64,000 bases of DNA, taken from contig NW_027331668.1 in assembly GCF_022965805.1 (NCBI RefSeq), positions 62,001 through 126,000 on the forward strand, given 5' to 3'. Source of the DNA: Primulina eburnea (Eukaryota; Streptophyta; Magnoliopsida; Lamiales; Gesneriaceae). The notes beneath the pieces are model-generated. The model was not told the DNA's origin and did not search any database. It saw only the letters and a program-made list of their open reading frames with translations. Positions 21,383 through 33,247 of the stretch are shown here, in pieces (the first letter of the stretch is position 1; each line of letters starts with the position of its first letter). Made by a program: the position numbers and the translations under genes.

Positions 21383-24300
21383 ATGCCTCCTAAGCGTAAG
21401 GCGTCAGAGGGGGAGGATAGTTCGTCCTCGAGAGTTGTCGACGAGTTCGGCAAGTTACTGAAGGAGCAGGCTAAGGTTCACAGTGAGCAGATCCAGCAGT
21501 TGCTTAGACTGCAAGGAGCAGGCCAGGGCAGAGGCCAAGGTAGAGGGCAGGTTGCTCCAGTAGCAGTTGGTTCTGATGCTATCTTTTCTGCGTTTAAGAG
21601 GATGGATCCACCCAAGTTTCCAGGCAGCTCCGATCCTTTAGCTGCAGTAGAGTGGGTCAAGGCTTTGGAGGCGATTTTTGATCATCTCCACTATGAGGAC
21701 AGAGACCGTATCAGTTGTGCTGTTTTCATGCTGGTTAAAGCTGCACGTTTGTGGTGGAATGCGACCAAGGTTGGCATTGATGTTTCTACTTTGAAGTGGT
21801 CTGAGTTTACTGAGCTTTTCTACGACAAGTACTTTCCTGATGCACTGCGAGCGAGGAAGGTCACAGAGTTCTTGGAGCTTCGTCAGGGGAGCTTGAATGT
21901 GGACGAGTATATTCTCAGGTTCGAGGAGGGTTGCCTTTTTGCTCCGTACATTGCTACCAGTGATAAAGATAAAGGCGCTCACTTCATTCGAGGCCTTAGA
22001 GCGGAGATCAGGCGTGATATCAATATGTCTAAGGCTGTGACTTTCAAGGAGATTGTGTCCAAGGCGTTGCTAGCAGAGCAGGACGAGAAGGATATCGCCA
22101 GGGAGAGACAGGCGAGGCACCAGGCTAATGTTCAAAGAGGCCAGAGTTCAGGTCAGCGTGGCAGAGATCGATTCAAGGGGAAGGGCAAGGTGGATCAGAG
22201 TCCTAGGCCACCGTCAGTGCCAGTTGCTCCGTCTGATTCTGAGAGATCTTTGTGTCCCAAGTGTGGCAGACCTCATCGTGGAGAGTGTAGATTTGGCACT
22301 CGTTCTTGTTATCGTTGTGGCATGCCAGGCCATATTTCCAGAGATTGTCCTAGGGGAGCTAGCCAGGAGAAGGTGCAGGGTCGTATCTTTTCGATGACTA
22401 AGGAAGGTATTAATCGTAATTCTTCTGTAATCTCTAGTTCCATTTTAATTTCAGGCAGAGTAGCTACTACTTTGATTGATACTGGTGCTACTCATTCTTT
22501 TATGTCTGAATTGTTTTTGAGATCTTTGGGTATAGTTCCTTCTGTTATTCCCCTCCAGCTTAGTGTTGTTTTGCCTTCGGGAGATGTTTTGTGCCCGACT
22601 TCCATAGTGTATGCGTGCCCCGTTCGTTTTGTTGATCGAGAGGTCTTTGCTGATTTGATTGTGATCCCGATGGTTGCCTTTGATGTTATTCTTGGCATGG
22701 ATTGGCTTTCGACTTACCGTGCAGTTATTGATTGCGTTGCTAAGACGGTGACTTTTGCAGATGATGGCCAGGGAGGAGTTCTCGCCAGCTCAGGTACTTC
22801 GCTGGTCCTTCCTTTTATTTCGTGTCTTGGTGCTGAGAGGCTATTGTGTAGAGGTTGTGATGTTTTTCTAGCATCTGTTGTGGATATGGATAGACTGATT
22901 AAGTTGAATATTGATGATATTGATGTGGTGAGGGAGTTTGCGGATGTGTTTGAGGATGATGTTCCGGGTTTGCCGCCGGATAGAGATGTAGAGTTTGTTA
23001 TTGATCTTGCTCCAGGTACGGTTCCTATTTCTAAGGCTCCGTATAGGATGGCTCCTACCGAGATGAAAGAGTTGAAGACGCAGTTGCAGGATCTTCTAGA
23101 TAAGGGTTTCATTCGTCCGAGTTCTTCGCCTTGGGGAGCTCCGGTTCTATTTGTTAAGAAGAAGGACGGGTCTTTGCGTCTGTGTATCGATTACAGAGAG
23201 CTCAACAAAGTGACGATCAAGAACAAGTATCCGTTGCCACGGATTGACGATCTATTTGACCAACTCCAGGGTGCCACTGTTTTCTCGAAGATTGATCTTC
23301 GGTCTGGCTACTATCAGTTGAAGGTTAGGGAGTCTGATATCCCTATGACGGCTTTCCGGACCAGGTATGGTCACTATGAGTTTCTCGTGATGTCTTTTGG
23401 TTTGACCAATGCCCCTTCTGTTTTCATGGACCTGATGAACCGTGTGTTCAAGCCGTATTTGGATAGCTTCGTCATTGTCTTTATCGATGATATCTTGATC
23501 TATTCCAAGACCAGAGAGCTTCATTCAGAGCATCTCAGAGTTGTTCTCCAGTTGCTGAGAGAGCGGAGGTTGTTTGCTAAGTTGAAGAAGTGTGAGTTTT
23601 GGCTGGATCAGATTTCTTTTCTAGGCCATGTCGTTTCGAGGGATGGCATTGCTGTTGATCCGATGAAGATAGAGGCGATTCAGAAGTGGCCTATTCCTAC
23701 GACTGTTTCAGAGGTACGCAGTTTCCTTGGTTTGGCGGGTTATTATCGTCGTTTTATTTCGGATTTTTCCAAGATTGCCCTGCCATTGTCCAATCTGACA
23801 AGGAAGACTGTGAAGTTCGAGTGGTCTATAGATTGCCAGAGCGCATTTCAGGAGTTGAAGGATAGATTGACGTCAGCTCCTATTCTCGCATTGCCCAGTG
23901 GTTCAGAGGACTTTGTGGTCTTTACCGATGCGTCGAAGAAGGGTCTCGGTGCAGTGTTGATGCAGAGAGGTAAGGTCATTGCCTATGCTTCTCGCCAGTT
24001 GAAGGATTATGAGAAGAATTATCCGACGCACGATTTGGAGCTAGCAGCTGTGGTTTTCGCCCTTAAGATTTGGAGACATTATCTGTATGGCGAAAAGTGT
24101 GAGATCTTCACAGACCACAAGAGTTTGAAGTATCTGTTCTCGCAGAAAGAGCTCAATATAAGGCAGAGGAGGTGGTTAGAGCTTGTCAAAGATTACGATG
24201 TAACTATCAGTTATCACCCAGGGAAGGCGAATGTTGTGGCTGATGCTTTAAGCCGCAAGTCGAGTGTTTCATTGAGTTCTTTGATTCAGAGACCGTTACT

Positions 24301-25813
24301 GATGGATTTGCAGAGAGAGGATATTGATCTGGTGATTCCAGGCACCATTGCTCGTCTTTCAGCGTTAGTTATTCGATCTTCATTGACGGACAGGATTCGT
24401 AGAGAGCAGTCGACTGATGTTCAGTTGACAGAGTTGAGAGATAGAGCAGAGATTAGAGGTAATTCAGAGTTTGCCTTGAATGGTGATGGTTTGGTGACTT
24501 TCAGAGGTCGTATTTGTGTTCCTGTTGGCGATGATATTCGTAGAGATATTCTGACAGAGGCTCATACCGCGCCGTATTCGATTCATCCAGGCAGTACGAA
24601 GATGTATCAGGATCTTCGTCGACTCTACTGGTGGCCAGGTATGAAGAAGGATGTTGCCGTGTTCATTTCTCAGTGCCTTACTTGTCAGCAGGTGAAGATT
24701 GAGCACCAGAGACCTGCTGGGACATTGTTGTCGTTGCCGATTCCTCAGTGGAAGTGGGAGCATATTACGATGGATTTCGTGACTGGTCTTCCCAGAGTGC
24801 GGAGAGGTTTCAATTCTATTTGGGTTATCGTTGATAGATTGACTAAGTCAGCGCACTTTCTTCCAGTCAAGACGACGTATTCGATGAACCAGTATGCCGA
24901 GGACTACATAGCAGAGATTGTCAGACTTCATGGTGTCCCTGTGTCGATCGTGTCTGATCGTGACCCCAGATTTACTTCAGAGTTTTGGAAGAGTTTGCAC
25001 AGAGCTATGGGTTCGCGATTAGCGTTCAGTACAGCCTATCATCCTCAGAGTGATGGTCAGTCAGAGAGAGTCATTCAGATTCTTGAGGATATGCTCAGAG
25101 CTTGTACTATTGACTTTCCAGGTAGCTGGGATTCTTTGTTGCCTTTGGTTGAGTTCACTTATAATAATAGCTACCAGGCGACGATTGGCATGGCACCGTA
25201 TGAGGCACTTTATGGCAGGAAGTGCAGGTCTCCCTTGTATTGGGACGAGGTTGGTGAGAGGAAGATGTTGGGACCAGAGTTGGTCCAGCAGACTGCTGAT
25301 GTTGTTGCTGTTATCAGAGAAAGGATGAAGACTGCCCAGTCCAGACAGAAGAGCTATGCAGATGTTCGTCGCAGACCTTTGCAGTTCGAGATTGGCGACC
25401 ACGTGTTTCTGAAGATAGCACCTCTCAAGGGTGTGATGAGATTTGGTAAGAAGGGCAAGTTGAGTCCTAGATTTATTGGTCCATTCGAGATATTGGACAG
25501 AGTTGGCGATCGAGCCTACAGATTAGCCCTACCTCCAGATCTTGACAGAGTTCATAATGTGTTTCACGTTTCGATGCTCAGGAAGTATGTTACAGATCCT
25601 TCCCATGTTCTACGCCATGAGCCATTGGACTTGACGCCGAATTTAACATATCAAGAGATTCCGATTCAGATTTTGGATCGCACAGTTAGAGTTCTGAGGA
25701 ACAAAGAGATCGGCATTGTCAAAGTTCTTTGGAGGAACCATTTGTTAGAGGAGGCTACGTGGGAACCAGAGGATGAGATGAGAGAGAAGTATCCTGAGTT
25801 GTTCGTGCCGTGA
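21383..25813 (+). CDS. gag-pol: Element E gag-pol polyprotein, intact, with chromodomain
   Basis: One uninterrupted frame of 1476 residues starts at [10 protein letters not shown]. Gag covers about 65-300, with one CCHC knuckle [14 protein letters not shown] at 309-322. PR has [10 protein letters not shown] with DTG at 366-368. RT covers about 555-735, with FIDDIL and aspartates at 702-703. RNase H has TDAS near 849. Integrase has zinc-binding His from 1061 and the CLTCQQ cysteines, and a full catalytic triad Asp 1131, Asp 1192 and Glu 1228, the last two separated by 35 residues as expected. The tail from about 1420 ([14 protein letters not shown] to EEATWEPE) is the chromodomain-like module of Tekay elements, thought to steer insertion toward heterochromatin. 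All key residues I can check are present, so E may be able to move and to supply enzymes to others. Confidence 0.96.
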   Translation: MPPKRKASEGEDSSSSRVVDEFGKLLKEQAKVHSEQIQQLLRLQGAGQGRGQGRGQVAPVAVGSDAIFSAFKRMDPPKFPGSSDPLAAVEWVKALEAIFDHLHYEDRDRISCAVFMLVKAARLWWNATKVGIDVSTLKWSEFTELFYDKYFPDALRARKVTEFLELRQGSLNVDEYILRFEEGCLFAPYIATSDKDKGAHFIRGLRAEIRRDINMSKAVTFKEIVSKALLAEQDEKDIARERQARHQANVQRGQSSGQRGRDRFKGKGKVDQSPRPPSVPVAPSDSERSLCPKCGRPHRGECRFGTRSCYRCGMPGHISRDCPRGASQEKVQGRIFSMTKEGINRNSSVISSSILISGRVATTLIDTGATHSFMSELFLRSLGIVPSVIPLQLSVVLPSGDVLCPTSIVYACPVRFVDREVFADLIVIPMVAFDVILGMDWLSTYRAVIDCVAKTVTFADDGQGGVLASSGTSLVLPFISCLGAERLLCRGCDVFLASVVDMDRLIKLNIDDIDVVREFADVFEDDVPGLPPDRDVEFVIDLAPGTVPISKAPYRMAPTEMKELKTQLQDLLDKGFIRPSSSPWGAPVLFVKKKDGSLRLCIDYRELNKVTIKNKYPLPRIDDLFDQLQGATVFSKIDLRSGYYQLKVRESDIPMTAFRTRYGHYEFLVMSFGLTNAPSVFMDLMNRVFKPYLDSFVIVFIDDILIYSKTRELHSEHLRVVLQLLRERRLFAKLKKCEFWLDQISFLGHVVSRDGIAVDPMKIEAIQKWPIPTTVSEVRSFLGLAGYYRRFISDFSKIALPLSNLTRKTVKFEWSIDCQSAFQELKDRLTSAPILALPSGSEDFVVFTDASKKGLGAVLMQRGKVIAYASRQLKDYEKNYPTHDLELAAVVFALKIWRHYLYGEKCEIFTDHKSLKYLFSQKELNIRQRRWLELVKDYDVTISYHPGKANVVADALSRKSSVSLSSLIQRPLLMDLQREDIDLVIPGTIARLSALVIRSSLTDRIRREQSTDVQLTELRDRAEIRGNSEFALNGDGLVTFRGRICVPVGDDIRRDILTEAHTAPYSIHPGSTKMYQDLRRLYWWPGMKKDVAVFISQCLTCQQVKIEHQRPAGTLLSLPIPQWKWEHITMDFVTGLPRVRRGFNSIWVIVDRLTKSAHFLPVKTTYSMNQYAEDYIAEIVRLHGVPVSIVSDRDPRFTSEFWKSLHRAMGSRLAFSTAYHPQSDGQSERVIQILEDMLRACTIDFPGSWDSLLPLVEFTYNNSYQATIGMAPYEALYGRKCRSPLYWDEVGERKMLGPELVQQTADVVAVIRERMKTAQSRQKSYADVRRRPLQFEIGDHVFLKIAPLKGVMRFGKKGKLSPRFIGPFEILDRVGDRAYRLALPPDLDRVHNVFHVSMLRKYVTDPSHVLRHEPLDLTPNLTYQEIPIQILDRTVRVLRNKEIGIVKVLWRNHLLEEATWEPEDEMREKYPELFVP

Positions 25814-25840
25814 CGTCAATTTCGCGGACGAAATTCCCTT

Positions 25841-25853
25841 AAGGGGGGGAGAT
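25841..25853 (+). other. Polypurine tract of E
   Basis: AAGGGGGGGAGAT directly before the 3' LTR; TTTCGCGGACGAAATT lies upstream. Confidence 0.92.
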
Positions 25854-27365
25854 TGTAATAGCCGAGCCCGATGTACGGTACGATTTAAGTTTTGTTTGTT
25901 ATTTGGGATATTTGATTAGATGTTCAGAGTTGTATTTTTGGGCTATAGTATTGTTAGTTTTATTGTCTTGAGGTATTAGATGATGTTGGTTGTTCGTTTC
26001 AGCGTTTCGGTTTGATTTTTTTGTTGCATGGGAATAGTGTTTTGCCGTGAGCACACCGCACCCGCGGCGTTGTAGTGACCGCCCCCGCGGTGGAGACCGC
26101 ACCCGCGCTGTTTGCAGTGCCGCACCCGCGCTGTTCGTGTTCCAGAATTTTTGAGTATGCCGTAACTTAGGCGCACCCGCGGTCCTTGTGTTGGCGCACC
26201 CGCGGTGAAGGTATGGGCGAGATATTTAGTCGATTTTGGAGTGGTTGGCTATCACTTTTCCTTTTTCTTTCCTTCTCATTTTCGCATTTCTCTCCATTGC
26301 AAGGGTTTTCAGCCATTTCTTTCCTTTCCTATCTTCGATTCAGGCGTTTGTTTGGAATTTCGACTTGAGTTCGACGTTCTCCTTGGTGCTAGGAAGCTTG
26401 GGTAAGCTTTTGGTGCGATTCTGTTTAGGTTGTAAATTAAGAGTTATTTAGGTTGGTTGTTTATGTGGATTTATGGATTATTTAGCTTGTAATCTTGGAT
26501 ATTTAGTTGATATTGGTGTTATTTGTGGATTATTTGTTGTAGGTGGTGATCAAGAGCTAAGTTGAGGTGTTTGTTGTGGTTTGTAAGTGGAATTTCATTC
26601 CTTTTTGCTCACATGATTATATATGTATGTGTTTCAAAGAGTTTATTGTGTTATTCCCTTTCATTTGATCCATAGTATGTATTGTTATATGTATTGGAGG
26701 CATTGTATGTCTCATTATTGATTAAAGGGAATACAAAGAGATATATAGAGTTCAAAGTGATTGTTAAAACCAGAGAAGAGTTTAAATGTTTTCGGATTGA
26801 TAAATACATAGTCAGAGATTGCATGCAATATTAGATGATCATCGCCCAGAGGCTTATATCCCTCAGAGTTATCGGTATTTATATCGATTTGGGATACGAG
26901 CAACCCCAGAGCAGAGATACTATTGATATCAATCCCCAGAGCAAAAGAGAAATACCATCATATTTTTATGCTATTGCTATAATATTGATATTCAGAGTTT
27001 ACAGTTCAGAGTTGATGGTATTTATGATTTCAAAGAGATGTTTTACAGAGTTATTGTTCATTGTTATATAAGAGTTCCACTTGCTGAGATTTATTCTCAT
27101 TTCAGTTATTTTCATGTGATGCAGATCAGAGTGGTGCCTCGGGACGTTGACTGTAGATCGGGGGTCATATGCATACACCGTTGGAAGGAGGATTTTGGCA
27201 TGATCATAGGAATGATATTTTGTTTTTGTTATGTCATTTAAATGATCATGTATTTATTTTGTAAAGATATTTGATGAAATGTATTTTGAAACTCCTTCCG
27301 TATATTTTAAAGAGAAAATTTTATTTCCGCTGCGTATTTATTTTAAAAGAGGTCAGGGTGTCACA
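25854..27365 (+). repeat. Element E 3' LTR, 1512 bp
   Basis: Same length as the 5' LTR and almost identical to it. Followed by the duplication ACATC. Confidence 0.96.
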
Positions 27366-27370
27366 ACATC

Positions 27371-27498
27371 CATATAAGCATGCAGTCCTAATCAAATCAT
27401 GTCTAGACTTGACTCGACTAGAACTCTAGGGATCCCGTGATGAATAAGACGTCAATGCCTGTTACCTACTCAACCGATCGTGGTAACCGTACATCTTA
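27371..27498 (-). repeat. Element D left (3') LTR, piece 2 (128 bp)
   Basis: This short stretch of D's LTR lies between E and F and matches 41841-41968. The first arm of the foldable block (GAATAAGACGT) is here; F has split the block. Confidence 0.92.
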
Positions 27499-27667
27499 TG
27501 TAATGCCCAAGAATTTAATTACCGCAATCTGAAATGATTTGGATATGATTACTGTAAATTGAGATTAATTCGGAATGATTTATTGAATTAATCAAGATAA
27601 TTATAGACGGGACGCGTTCTTGTTAGATTTTGAAAGGAAGAATATTGCGTGTGCGTGACTCGAAGGT

Positions 27668-27955
27668 CTCGCGCATATGCGCGAGAAGTGTACGCGCATA
27701 TGCGCGAGCCATGCGAGAAGCCAAGGGAGAAATCCAGAAAGTTTGGCGCACATGCGCGGTGTAAGTGCGCGCACATGCGCGGCAAGGCCAGAACCAGTGG
27801 CGCATAGGCGCGAGTAGAGTGGCGCATATGCGCGGGAGGGCCAGAAGGGGTGGCGCATATGCGCGGAATTAATGGCGCATATGCGCGAGTAGCAGTTTCG
27901 CCGAGACAGTAGGTCTCGCGCATATGCGCGAGTAGTGGCCGCGCATATGCGCGAG
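27668..27955 (+). repeat. GCGCATATGCGC palindrome cluster in F LTR
   Basis: About nine or ten copies, mostly GCGCATATGCGC with two GCGCACATGCGC and one GCGCATAGGCGC. Repeated at 33417-33704 in the 3' LTR. Confidence 0.87.
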
Positions 27956-28174
27956 ACGTGTTGCGCGAAGGATGAGCCATGTGCTTTGCTGCATGTGAGT
28001 GTAAGTATATATATATATTTACATGCGTAAATCTCATTTCAGAAGAGGAGAAATCGAGATTTGAAGGGAAAGCTTCGTTCTTAATGTTCAAAATTAATTT
28101 ACGAGCAAATCGTTTATCTGAATTGGAATCCGACTTCGGTACTGTGTTCCTATCAACGCAGGCTACAACTGGAC

Positions 28175-28643
28175 GTAAGTTTTATTACGTTTAGACAAGA
28201 TTTGATTTTATGATGTTGTTAGAATTGAATATGATTCAGATATGGTGTTTCTGCTACCGTAGATATTGTAGAATCGAAGTCAGATTTAGAAATAGACTGG
28301 TTATGGCATTGTTATGAATTTTAGAGTTGATTTGATTGAGATTGCTATCAGAATTATGCTGTTATTCATTTTACAAGGTACAGATACTGAAGTTATAGAT
28401 TGTACTGAGATTTATTAGGAATTCTGGTAGTGTAATTGTGATGTTAAGACTGACGGGATTACAAGACTGTAGTGTTATGCCGTCTAAACATCAGTTGGTA
28501 CAGATTGATCAGATTCAGTATTGGTTTCGGTTATCTTGTGATATGGTTGATATGAATCAGATTGTAGCTTATTCAGATATTGACCAGACAGATTTTGAAT
28601 TGGATTATACATTGATACAGTGTATTGATTATTGTCATTTCAG
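28175..28643 (+). other. Candidate leader intron in F LTR
   Basis: Runs from GTAAGTTTTATTACG to TTGTCATTTCAG, followed by ATCAGATATGG. B has the same sites. Confidence 0.4.
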
Positions 28644-28864
28644 ATCAGATATGGACAAATTCGACTTCGAGACTTCGTCTTCATCAGACGGGGACGACAA
28701 AGGTATAATTCATGTGATATCCGTGAAGAACAACTCAATTGAGATCGCGTTGAGTTGCCCACTAAATCACATACTATACTCTTGTTATGTTTTATATGAT
28801 TATGTTATGATGATAAATTGTAATTCATGCATTAAGATAGGACAGTCTGGAGATCAGGCAGACT

Positions 28865-29005
28865 CTAGACGTTCGGCGATATCTCAGCTTAGGGGAAGAT
28901 CACCTCCCATATTGTAGATGTGGATACAGATCAGGCCGAAGTCTAGGAATAAGACGTACAGCACCTCGATTGGTAGGGTAGGTGACAGCCAGTGACGTCT
29001 TATTC
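28865..29005 (+). other. Conserved foldable LTR block (copy in F)
   Basis: Helix 1: CTAGACGTTCGGC (28865-28877) with GCCGAAGTCTAG (28935-28946). Helix 3: GAATAAGACGT (28947-28957) with ACGTCTTATTC (28995-29005). Relative to A, helix 1 has C-G where A has T-A. Confidence 0.7.
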
Positions 29006-29626
29006 ACCCCGGGATCCCTAGAGTTATAGTTGAGTCGAGTCTAGACATGATTTGATTAGGACTGCATGCTTATATGGATGTGGCTCCTAGATCATGGGAC
29101 CCATCGTTATTGCTTTCAATTATGATAGCATGTTTTATGATTTAGACTGTTTATATGCATGTTTATCTGATTTGAGCTGTATGCTTAATTTCATAGATTA
29201 TGAAATATATCGTGTTTATACATGATCGCATGTTTCATGAATTAGTTTGTTTATATACATGCTTACCATGTTTTATACTGTGATTTATTTCTCACCGGAG
29301 TTATCCGGCTGTTGTCTTTTTTTGTATTTGTGCATGACAACAGGTGGGGCTGGATCAGGGTAAAGATGATGATGAGAGAAGACGAGTGTAGCGTGGTGAT
29401 TCCGGACTTACAGTAGACTTGGTTTTATTACTGGACTTTAGTAGTTGAACCTTAGATTAGCTTGTTGCACTTTAATACTGAAATGTATTTTATACAGACA
29501 TGTATAGTATTTAGATTCCATTACCTTCCGCAGTTATATCTTAAAACGAAAAATTTTTAGATCCTGTTTTATCTTAATTGATAATTAAATCCCAAAGATG
29601 ATTAGCGTCCGGGTCGCCACAACAGG

Positions 29627-29638
29627 TGGTATCAGAGC
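29627..29638 (+). other. Primer binding site of F (initiator tRNA-Met)
   Basis: TGGTATCAGAGC, 5 nt after the LTR end. The leader from here to 30086 has no frame of its own and shows the displaced gag start near 29995, where ATG is followed by two extra bases relative to A. Confidence 0.94.
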
Positions 29639-30086
29639 ATTAGGTTCTAGAGCTGAAGGTTCCTAGAGCTGATAGTTCCTTTAGCTATAGATTCTTTAGC
29701 GATAGATCTTCTTTTAGAGATAGAAAAGATTGAGCGGGGTAGATGAATTTTCTTTCCTTGCATGTGTGTGCTAGCATGAGATTGATTCTAATGTTGATTG
29801 ACATTGTGTGCTAGCATGAGACTATGTGTTACTGCTTTAAGATACATGGCTACCTGACTATTTGATTTAAATTGGTATTATGTATTCTTGAGTATGAATC
29901 AGATCGGATTCATGATCAGCAGTAAGATGATCATGATCAGAAAAAGATTGGCACAGATTTGCAGTATTGGGTTACTAATGTGTTTGGTAATCAGATGTAC
30001 CGCCCAGAAGAATTCCAGAAAGAGGCAGTACTTCATATGATCAGACAGGTAGGTCAGAACCTCAGATAGATGTGTCAGAAATTCAG

Positions 30087-30923
30087 ATGGAAACACAGGT
30101 ACAGAGGTTCCAGTCGTTTCAGCCGCCGGTTCTGAAGGGAAATGAGACGTCAGCAGATTGTGAGAAGTGGCTTGAGGAGACAGAAATGTTATTTGAATTC
30201 CTAAATTTCACAGATGAGTGTAGAATTAGGCTTATTGAGAACCAATTGCATGAGACTGAAAGAAGATGGTGGTTACTCACCAAAGGAGCTTTAGAGCAGA
30301 GTCGTTCAGTGATTACATGGAAGATCTTCAAGGTTGAGTTTTACCAAAGATTCTTCGCCGTATCATATAGAGAGGACAGAAGTGCAGAGTTCACGAACCT
30401 AAGACAAGGACAGATGAGTATCGATGAGTATTTGGCACAGTTCTTCACCTTGTTACGGTTTGCCCCTTTTATAGCTAGAAATGATCATGCTATATCTAGT
30501 CAGTTCATTCAGGGATTAAATCCAGAAATACGTACATTGGTGAATGTGAAGCCATCGAGTAGTTTTGCTGATACCTTGAACAAGGCCAAAAGAGCAGAAA
30601 CGGTTCTGACAGGACAACAGGGAGTCTTATATGATCTTCCAACATCAAATCCACAGCAACTGCCTTCTAGAGTTGAGATTGGCAGCAGCAGTGATAGGAA
30701 GAAAGAACCATTGAAGATTCAAAAGAAACAGTTCAAGAAGTTAGGAAGTGATTCCTCTAGTTCCAGCAGTCCTAGTCCGAGCTATACCGGAGTGTATTGT
30801 AGGACGTGTGGAGGGCGACCTTCCACAGAACAATGTAAAGGAGTGCTTGGTAAATTTAATGTGTGCAAGCAAACGGGACACTTTGCTAAGGTTTGTCCCC
30901 AGAAGGGTTCTCGAAGATCTTAA
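30087..30923 (+). CDS. gag: Element F gag, both zinc knuckles damaged
   Basis: An open frame of 278 residues from the ATG of METQVQRFQ; a GTG lies five codons upstream in frame. It is collinear with the B gag: RWWLLTKGALEQ, YQRFFAVSYRED, LRQGQMSIDEYLAQF and FIQGLNPEIRTLV mark the capsid domain. It ends in TAA soon after the knuckle region. The first knuckle has Pro in place of His (CGGRPSTEQC) and the second has Phe in place of its first Cys (FNVCKQTGHFAKVC), so RNA binding by this copy is probably impaired, although the frame is open. The Ser-rich stretch before the knuckles is shared with B, D, A and C. Confidence 0.86.
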   Translation: METQVQRFQSFQPPVLKGNETSADCEKWLEETEMLFEFLNFTDECRIRLIENQLHETERRWWLLTKGALEQSRSVITWKIFKVEFYQRFFAVSYREDRSAEFTNLRQGQMSIDEYLAQFFTLLRFAPFIARNDHAISSQFIQGLNPEIRTLVNVKPSSSFADTLNKAKRAETVLTGQQGVLYDLPTSNPQQLPSRVEIGSSSDRKKEPLKIQKKQFKKLGSDSSSSSSPSPSYTGVYCRTCGGRPSTEQCKGVLGKFNVCKQTGHFAKVCPQKGSRRS

Positions 30924-33230
30924 AGAGCAGGGTCATTGGTGATAATGACTGAAGAGCAGACTCAGAATTCACAACAGGTACTATTTCTTGTATGATTATA
31001 TGCATAGGTATTGATATGTACTAATGCATTATTTATGAGTATCTGTGATTGGATAGCATGAAGATATGCTGTATCTGTTGGGTCTATGTATACTGTAGTA
31101 TTGATTCCTTGGCTGTTGAGGAATATGTTGATATCAGAAATTTCTGTGACATATTATATACTACAGTTAGATGAGGATGGGACTGGATTAGATTATGATG
31201 TACTTGTAACTATCTGAATTGGATTGCATTATTGACATGAATATGCTGAACAAGTACCGAAATATTGTAGCATGTGTTCCAGAAATAGTAAGATTAAGAC
31301 CAGATCTAGGTGATAAATGAGGATTTTCGATCCAGAAGTCCTTAGAAAATTTTAGGGTTTAGGACTCGATTATTACAGAAAGGAACAGATGGTATCCTTA
31401 TGTATCCAGTAGATCCACTGAAATCGAGTCTAAAATTTGATAGTAAGATAATAGTTAACTGGTGTTTGCTTAGATAATATGTCAGATGGGTTCTCTATCA
31501 GAGAGAATTGAAAGAATTGACAGATTAGAGTATGGGATAAAGAATCCAGTTGATTGTGTATTTCTCTTGAAGACATTTTAGTTCTGTTTCTAGATTGACA
31601 GATTATGTGTTCAGGGGTATTTTGAAGAATTATGCTTGTTATATCTATGATTCCGGGATATATCCACATCATCTGATTGTTTATATTGAATATTTGAAGA
31701 CTGGGTTAAATATTCCGAGAACTGTGATTATGGTATACAGCAATAGGTCAGGTAGGGATCCGAATGCAGTTATTGATACAGGTTTATATTCAGACTATGC
31801 GGCATCAGGAATGTCAAAATTAGCAGAATGTCAAAGATGTCAGAATTTTATTAGCTGGTTTGAGCAGATTGTCTTCTTCTGATTTTCTTATTCTCGTATT
31901 GCTGTATATCTGCTGAGTATTGTTATTGTTCTAAATCAGTATTTGAGACATTTTATATTGGTTGGGAGTATATTCTATTTGCAGATGAGATATAGCAGTT
32001 GATCTGGGCAGTATGAAGATTTGGTCAGCCAGCCAGAATTTATTATGTTATGAGTTTCTTAAACTCACTAGATCTGTATAAGTTCTTTCTATTCAGAATT
32101 CGATGTGATATTACCGTTATTGTGAATCAGTGTAATACAGTTTATTGTAAACAGTTGAAATCAGAGCAGAGTATCGTTTACAGTAACAGATATGTGACTT
32201 TGTGTTTGTATCAGACAGACTACTTCTAGTGTGTGATGTCAGAATGTTTCAGAATTATTTATAACTTTTGATATGGGTAGTCAGAGCCGAATGCCAGGTA
32301 GTTATTTTTTCATTATTTTATAACTGATTGTTTATACCGGATAGTTCGAATCTGAAGTCACAAGTAGTGTCAGAAATGCACCGCAGGGGATTCAGTTTTC
32401 ATTCAGATATTTCAGAATGTATGATACTCGAACAAATAGTGTTGGTATAGACAGATTTGATCAGTTATAACAGAATTTGTACCGAAAGGTTGGTAAAAAT
32501 GGTACTGATATGTCCGAATCGCTAACAGTAGAAGTTAGAAAGATAGAACTCAGAAGATTATTACCGACTTAGTATAATCCTGAATAGAAATGGAAGTACA
32601 TTGCTAGGACTGATGTAATGAAATTACCGCCATTTTCTTCAGATTGGGATATGGTCTGATCGTGATTGATAGATTATTCAATCTATATTTAGTAGTTTAT
32701 AAAGATAATGTACAAACAGAACTAGATGACAGAGATCCCTGTCAAAGAAATAGTCAGACTGACTAGAATGATGATTTCAAGTAGAGTATATCAGACTATG
32801 ATTACGATTAAGTTTGCACTTATGGTAGGTTATATAATAAGCTGTTTCTCTCAGACTTGTTACAGATTGACAGGTAGTCAGCGTGTAGTAGTCAGATATT
32901 GAAAGATATTAATGGAACTCGAGTGCTGGATGTTAGCACTAGTTATCAAGATAATTCAGAATGAATAGATGTAGGAAACCAATGTCGGATGATGACGATT
33001 GGTATTTGAAACCGAAGATGGAATAGGTTCTTGATTGGGATAAAAAGACGGAATAGCAACTACAGGTGGTATTGCTTTGTTATGGATTGCAATTGGCGTA
33101 TACGGGTGTTGTATAGCCAGTAATATGGGAATGATTCGGCTAGTGAAATGAGTTTGGATGTTAAACTCTGTTTTACAGTTCTTCTGATAGATTTGGCTTG
33201 ATGATGGGTGAGTTCGAGGACGAACTCAGA
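30924..33230 (+). pseudogene. Element F decayed PR-RT-integrase region
   Basis: Comparison with A shows pol homology without a usable frame. 31090-31420 follows PR and the PR-RT linker, including the stretch equal to A's [14 protein letters not shown]. 32565-32710 follows the integrase core from PEWKWDH to DRLTKSA, with TAG at 32585-32587. 32815-32955 follows the region of the catalytic Glu, and 32970-33030 the C-terminal integrase domain, with TGA codons at 32990-32995. RT is mostly gone; a weak trace may lie at 31670-31720. The remainder of 31430-32560 I cannot assign. Shared stops with B, D and I show that the family spread after decay. Confidence 0.75.
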
Positions 33231-33233
33231 TCT

Positions 33234-33247
33234 AAGAGGGGGAGAAA
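33234..33247 (+). other. Polypurine tract of F
   Basis: AAGAGGGGGAGAAA before the 3' LTR; GAGTTCGAGGACGAACTC lies upstream. Confidence 0.9.

Larger units (their letters stand above)
19735..27365 (+). mobile_element. Element E: intact Tekay-like retrotransposon, 7631 bp
   Basis: Two LTRs of 1512 bp each flank one open gag-pol frame, with primer site and polypurine tract in place. The perfect duplication ACATC lies at 19730-19734 and 27366-27370. By eye the LTRs differ at about two sites, one near the start and one in the CG-rich cluster, making E the youngest insertion here. It interrupts the left LTR of D. Confidence 0.96.
27499..29621 (+). repeat. Element F 5' LTR, 2123 bp
   Basis: Runs TGTAATGCCCAAG to GGGTCGCCACA. 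The last bases carry G where the 3' LTR has C. Holds the palindrome cluster, a TATATATATATA run near 28005-28017, a candidate intron and the foldable block. Confidence 0.95.

Noticed and set aside
22714..23112. Antisense open frames of 90-205 residues opposite gag-pol (also 49677-50075 as sense reading of H, 62129-62527, 50372-50989)
   Set aside because: Shadows of the coding strand; they recur in each copy only because the coding sequence does.
27588..28091. Open frame of 167 residues rich in RAYAR/RICA repeats, antisense in F's LTR (similar ones at 33337-33840, 36415-36744, 43012-43341, 56158-56579)
   Set aside because: The peptide repeats are just the GCGCATATGCGC palindromes read in any frame; a palindromic array gives such frames on both strands.
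28438..28917. Sense open frame of 159 residues in F's LTR (also 34187-34666), with a stretch resembling a frame in B's LTR (9212-9415, 15147-15350)
   Set aside because: Similarity follows DNA conservation around the candidate splice acceptor; D, A and C do not keep the frame, and the frame spans the acceptor.
31595..31882. 95-residue frame in F and its 108-residue counterpart in B (11834-12160), possibly a conserved extra gene
   Set aside because: It lies in decayed pol, ends differ, and the match between B and F is as expected from shared recent ancestry; without a ratio test I cannot claim coding function.
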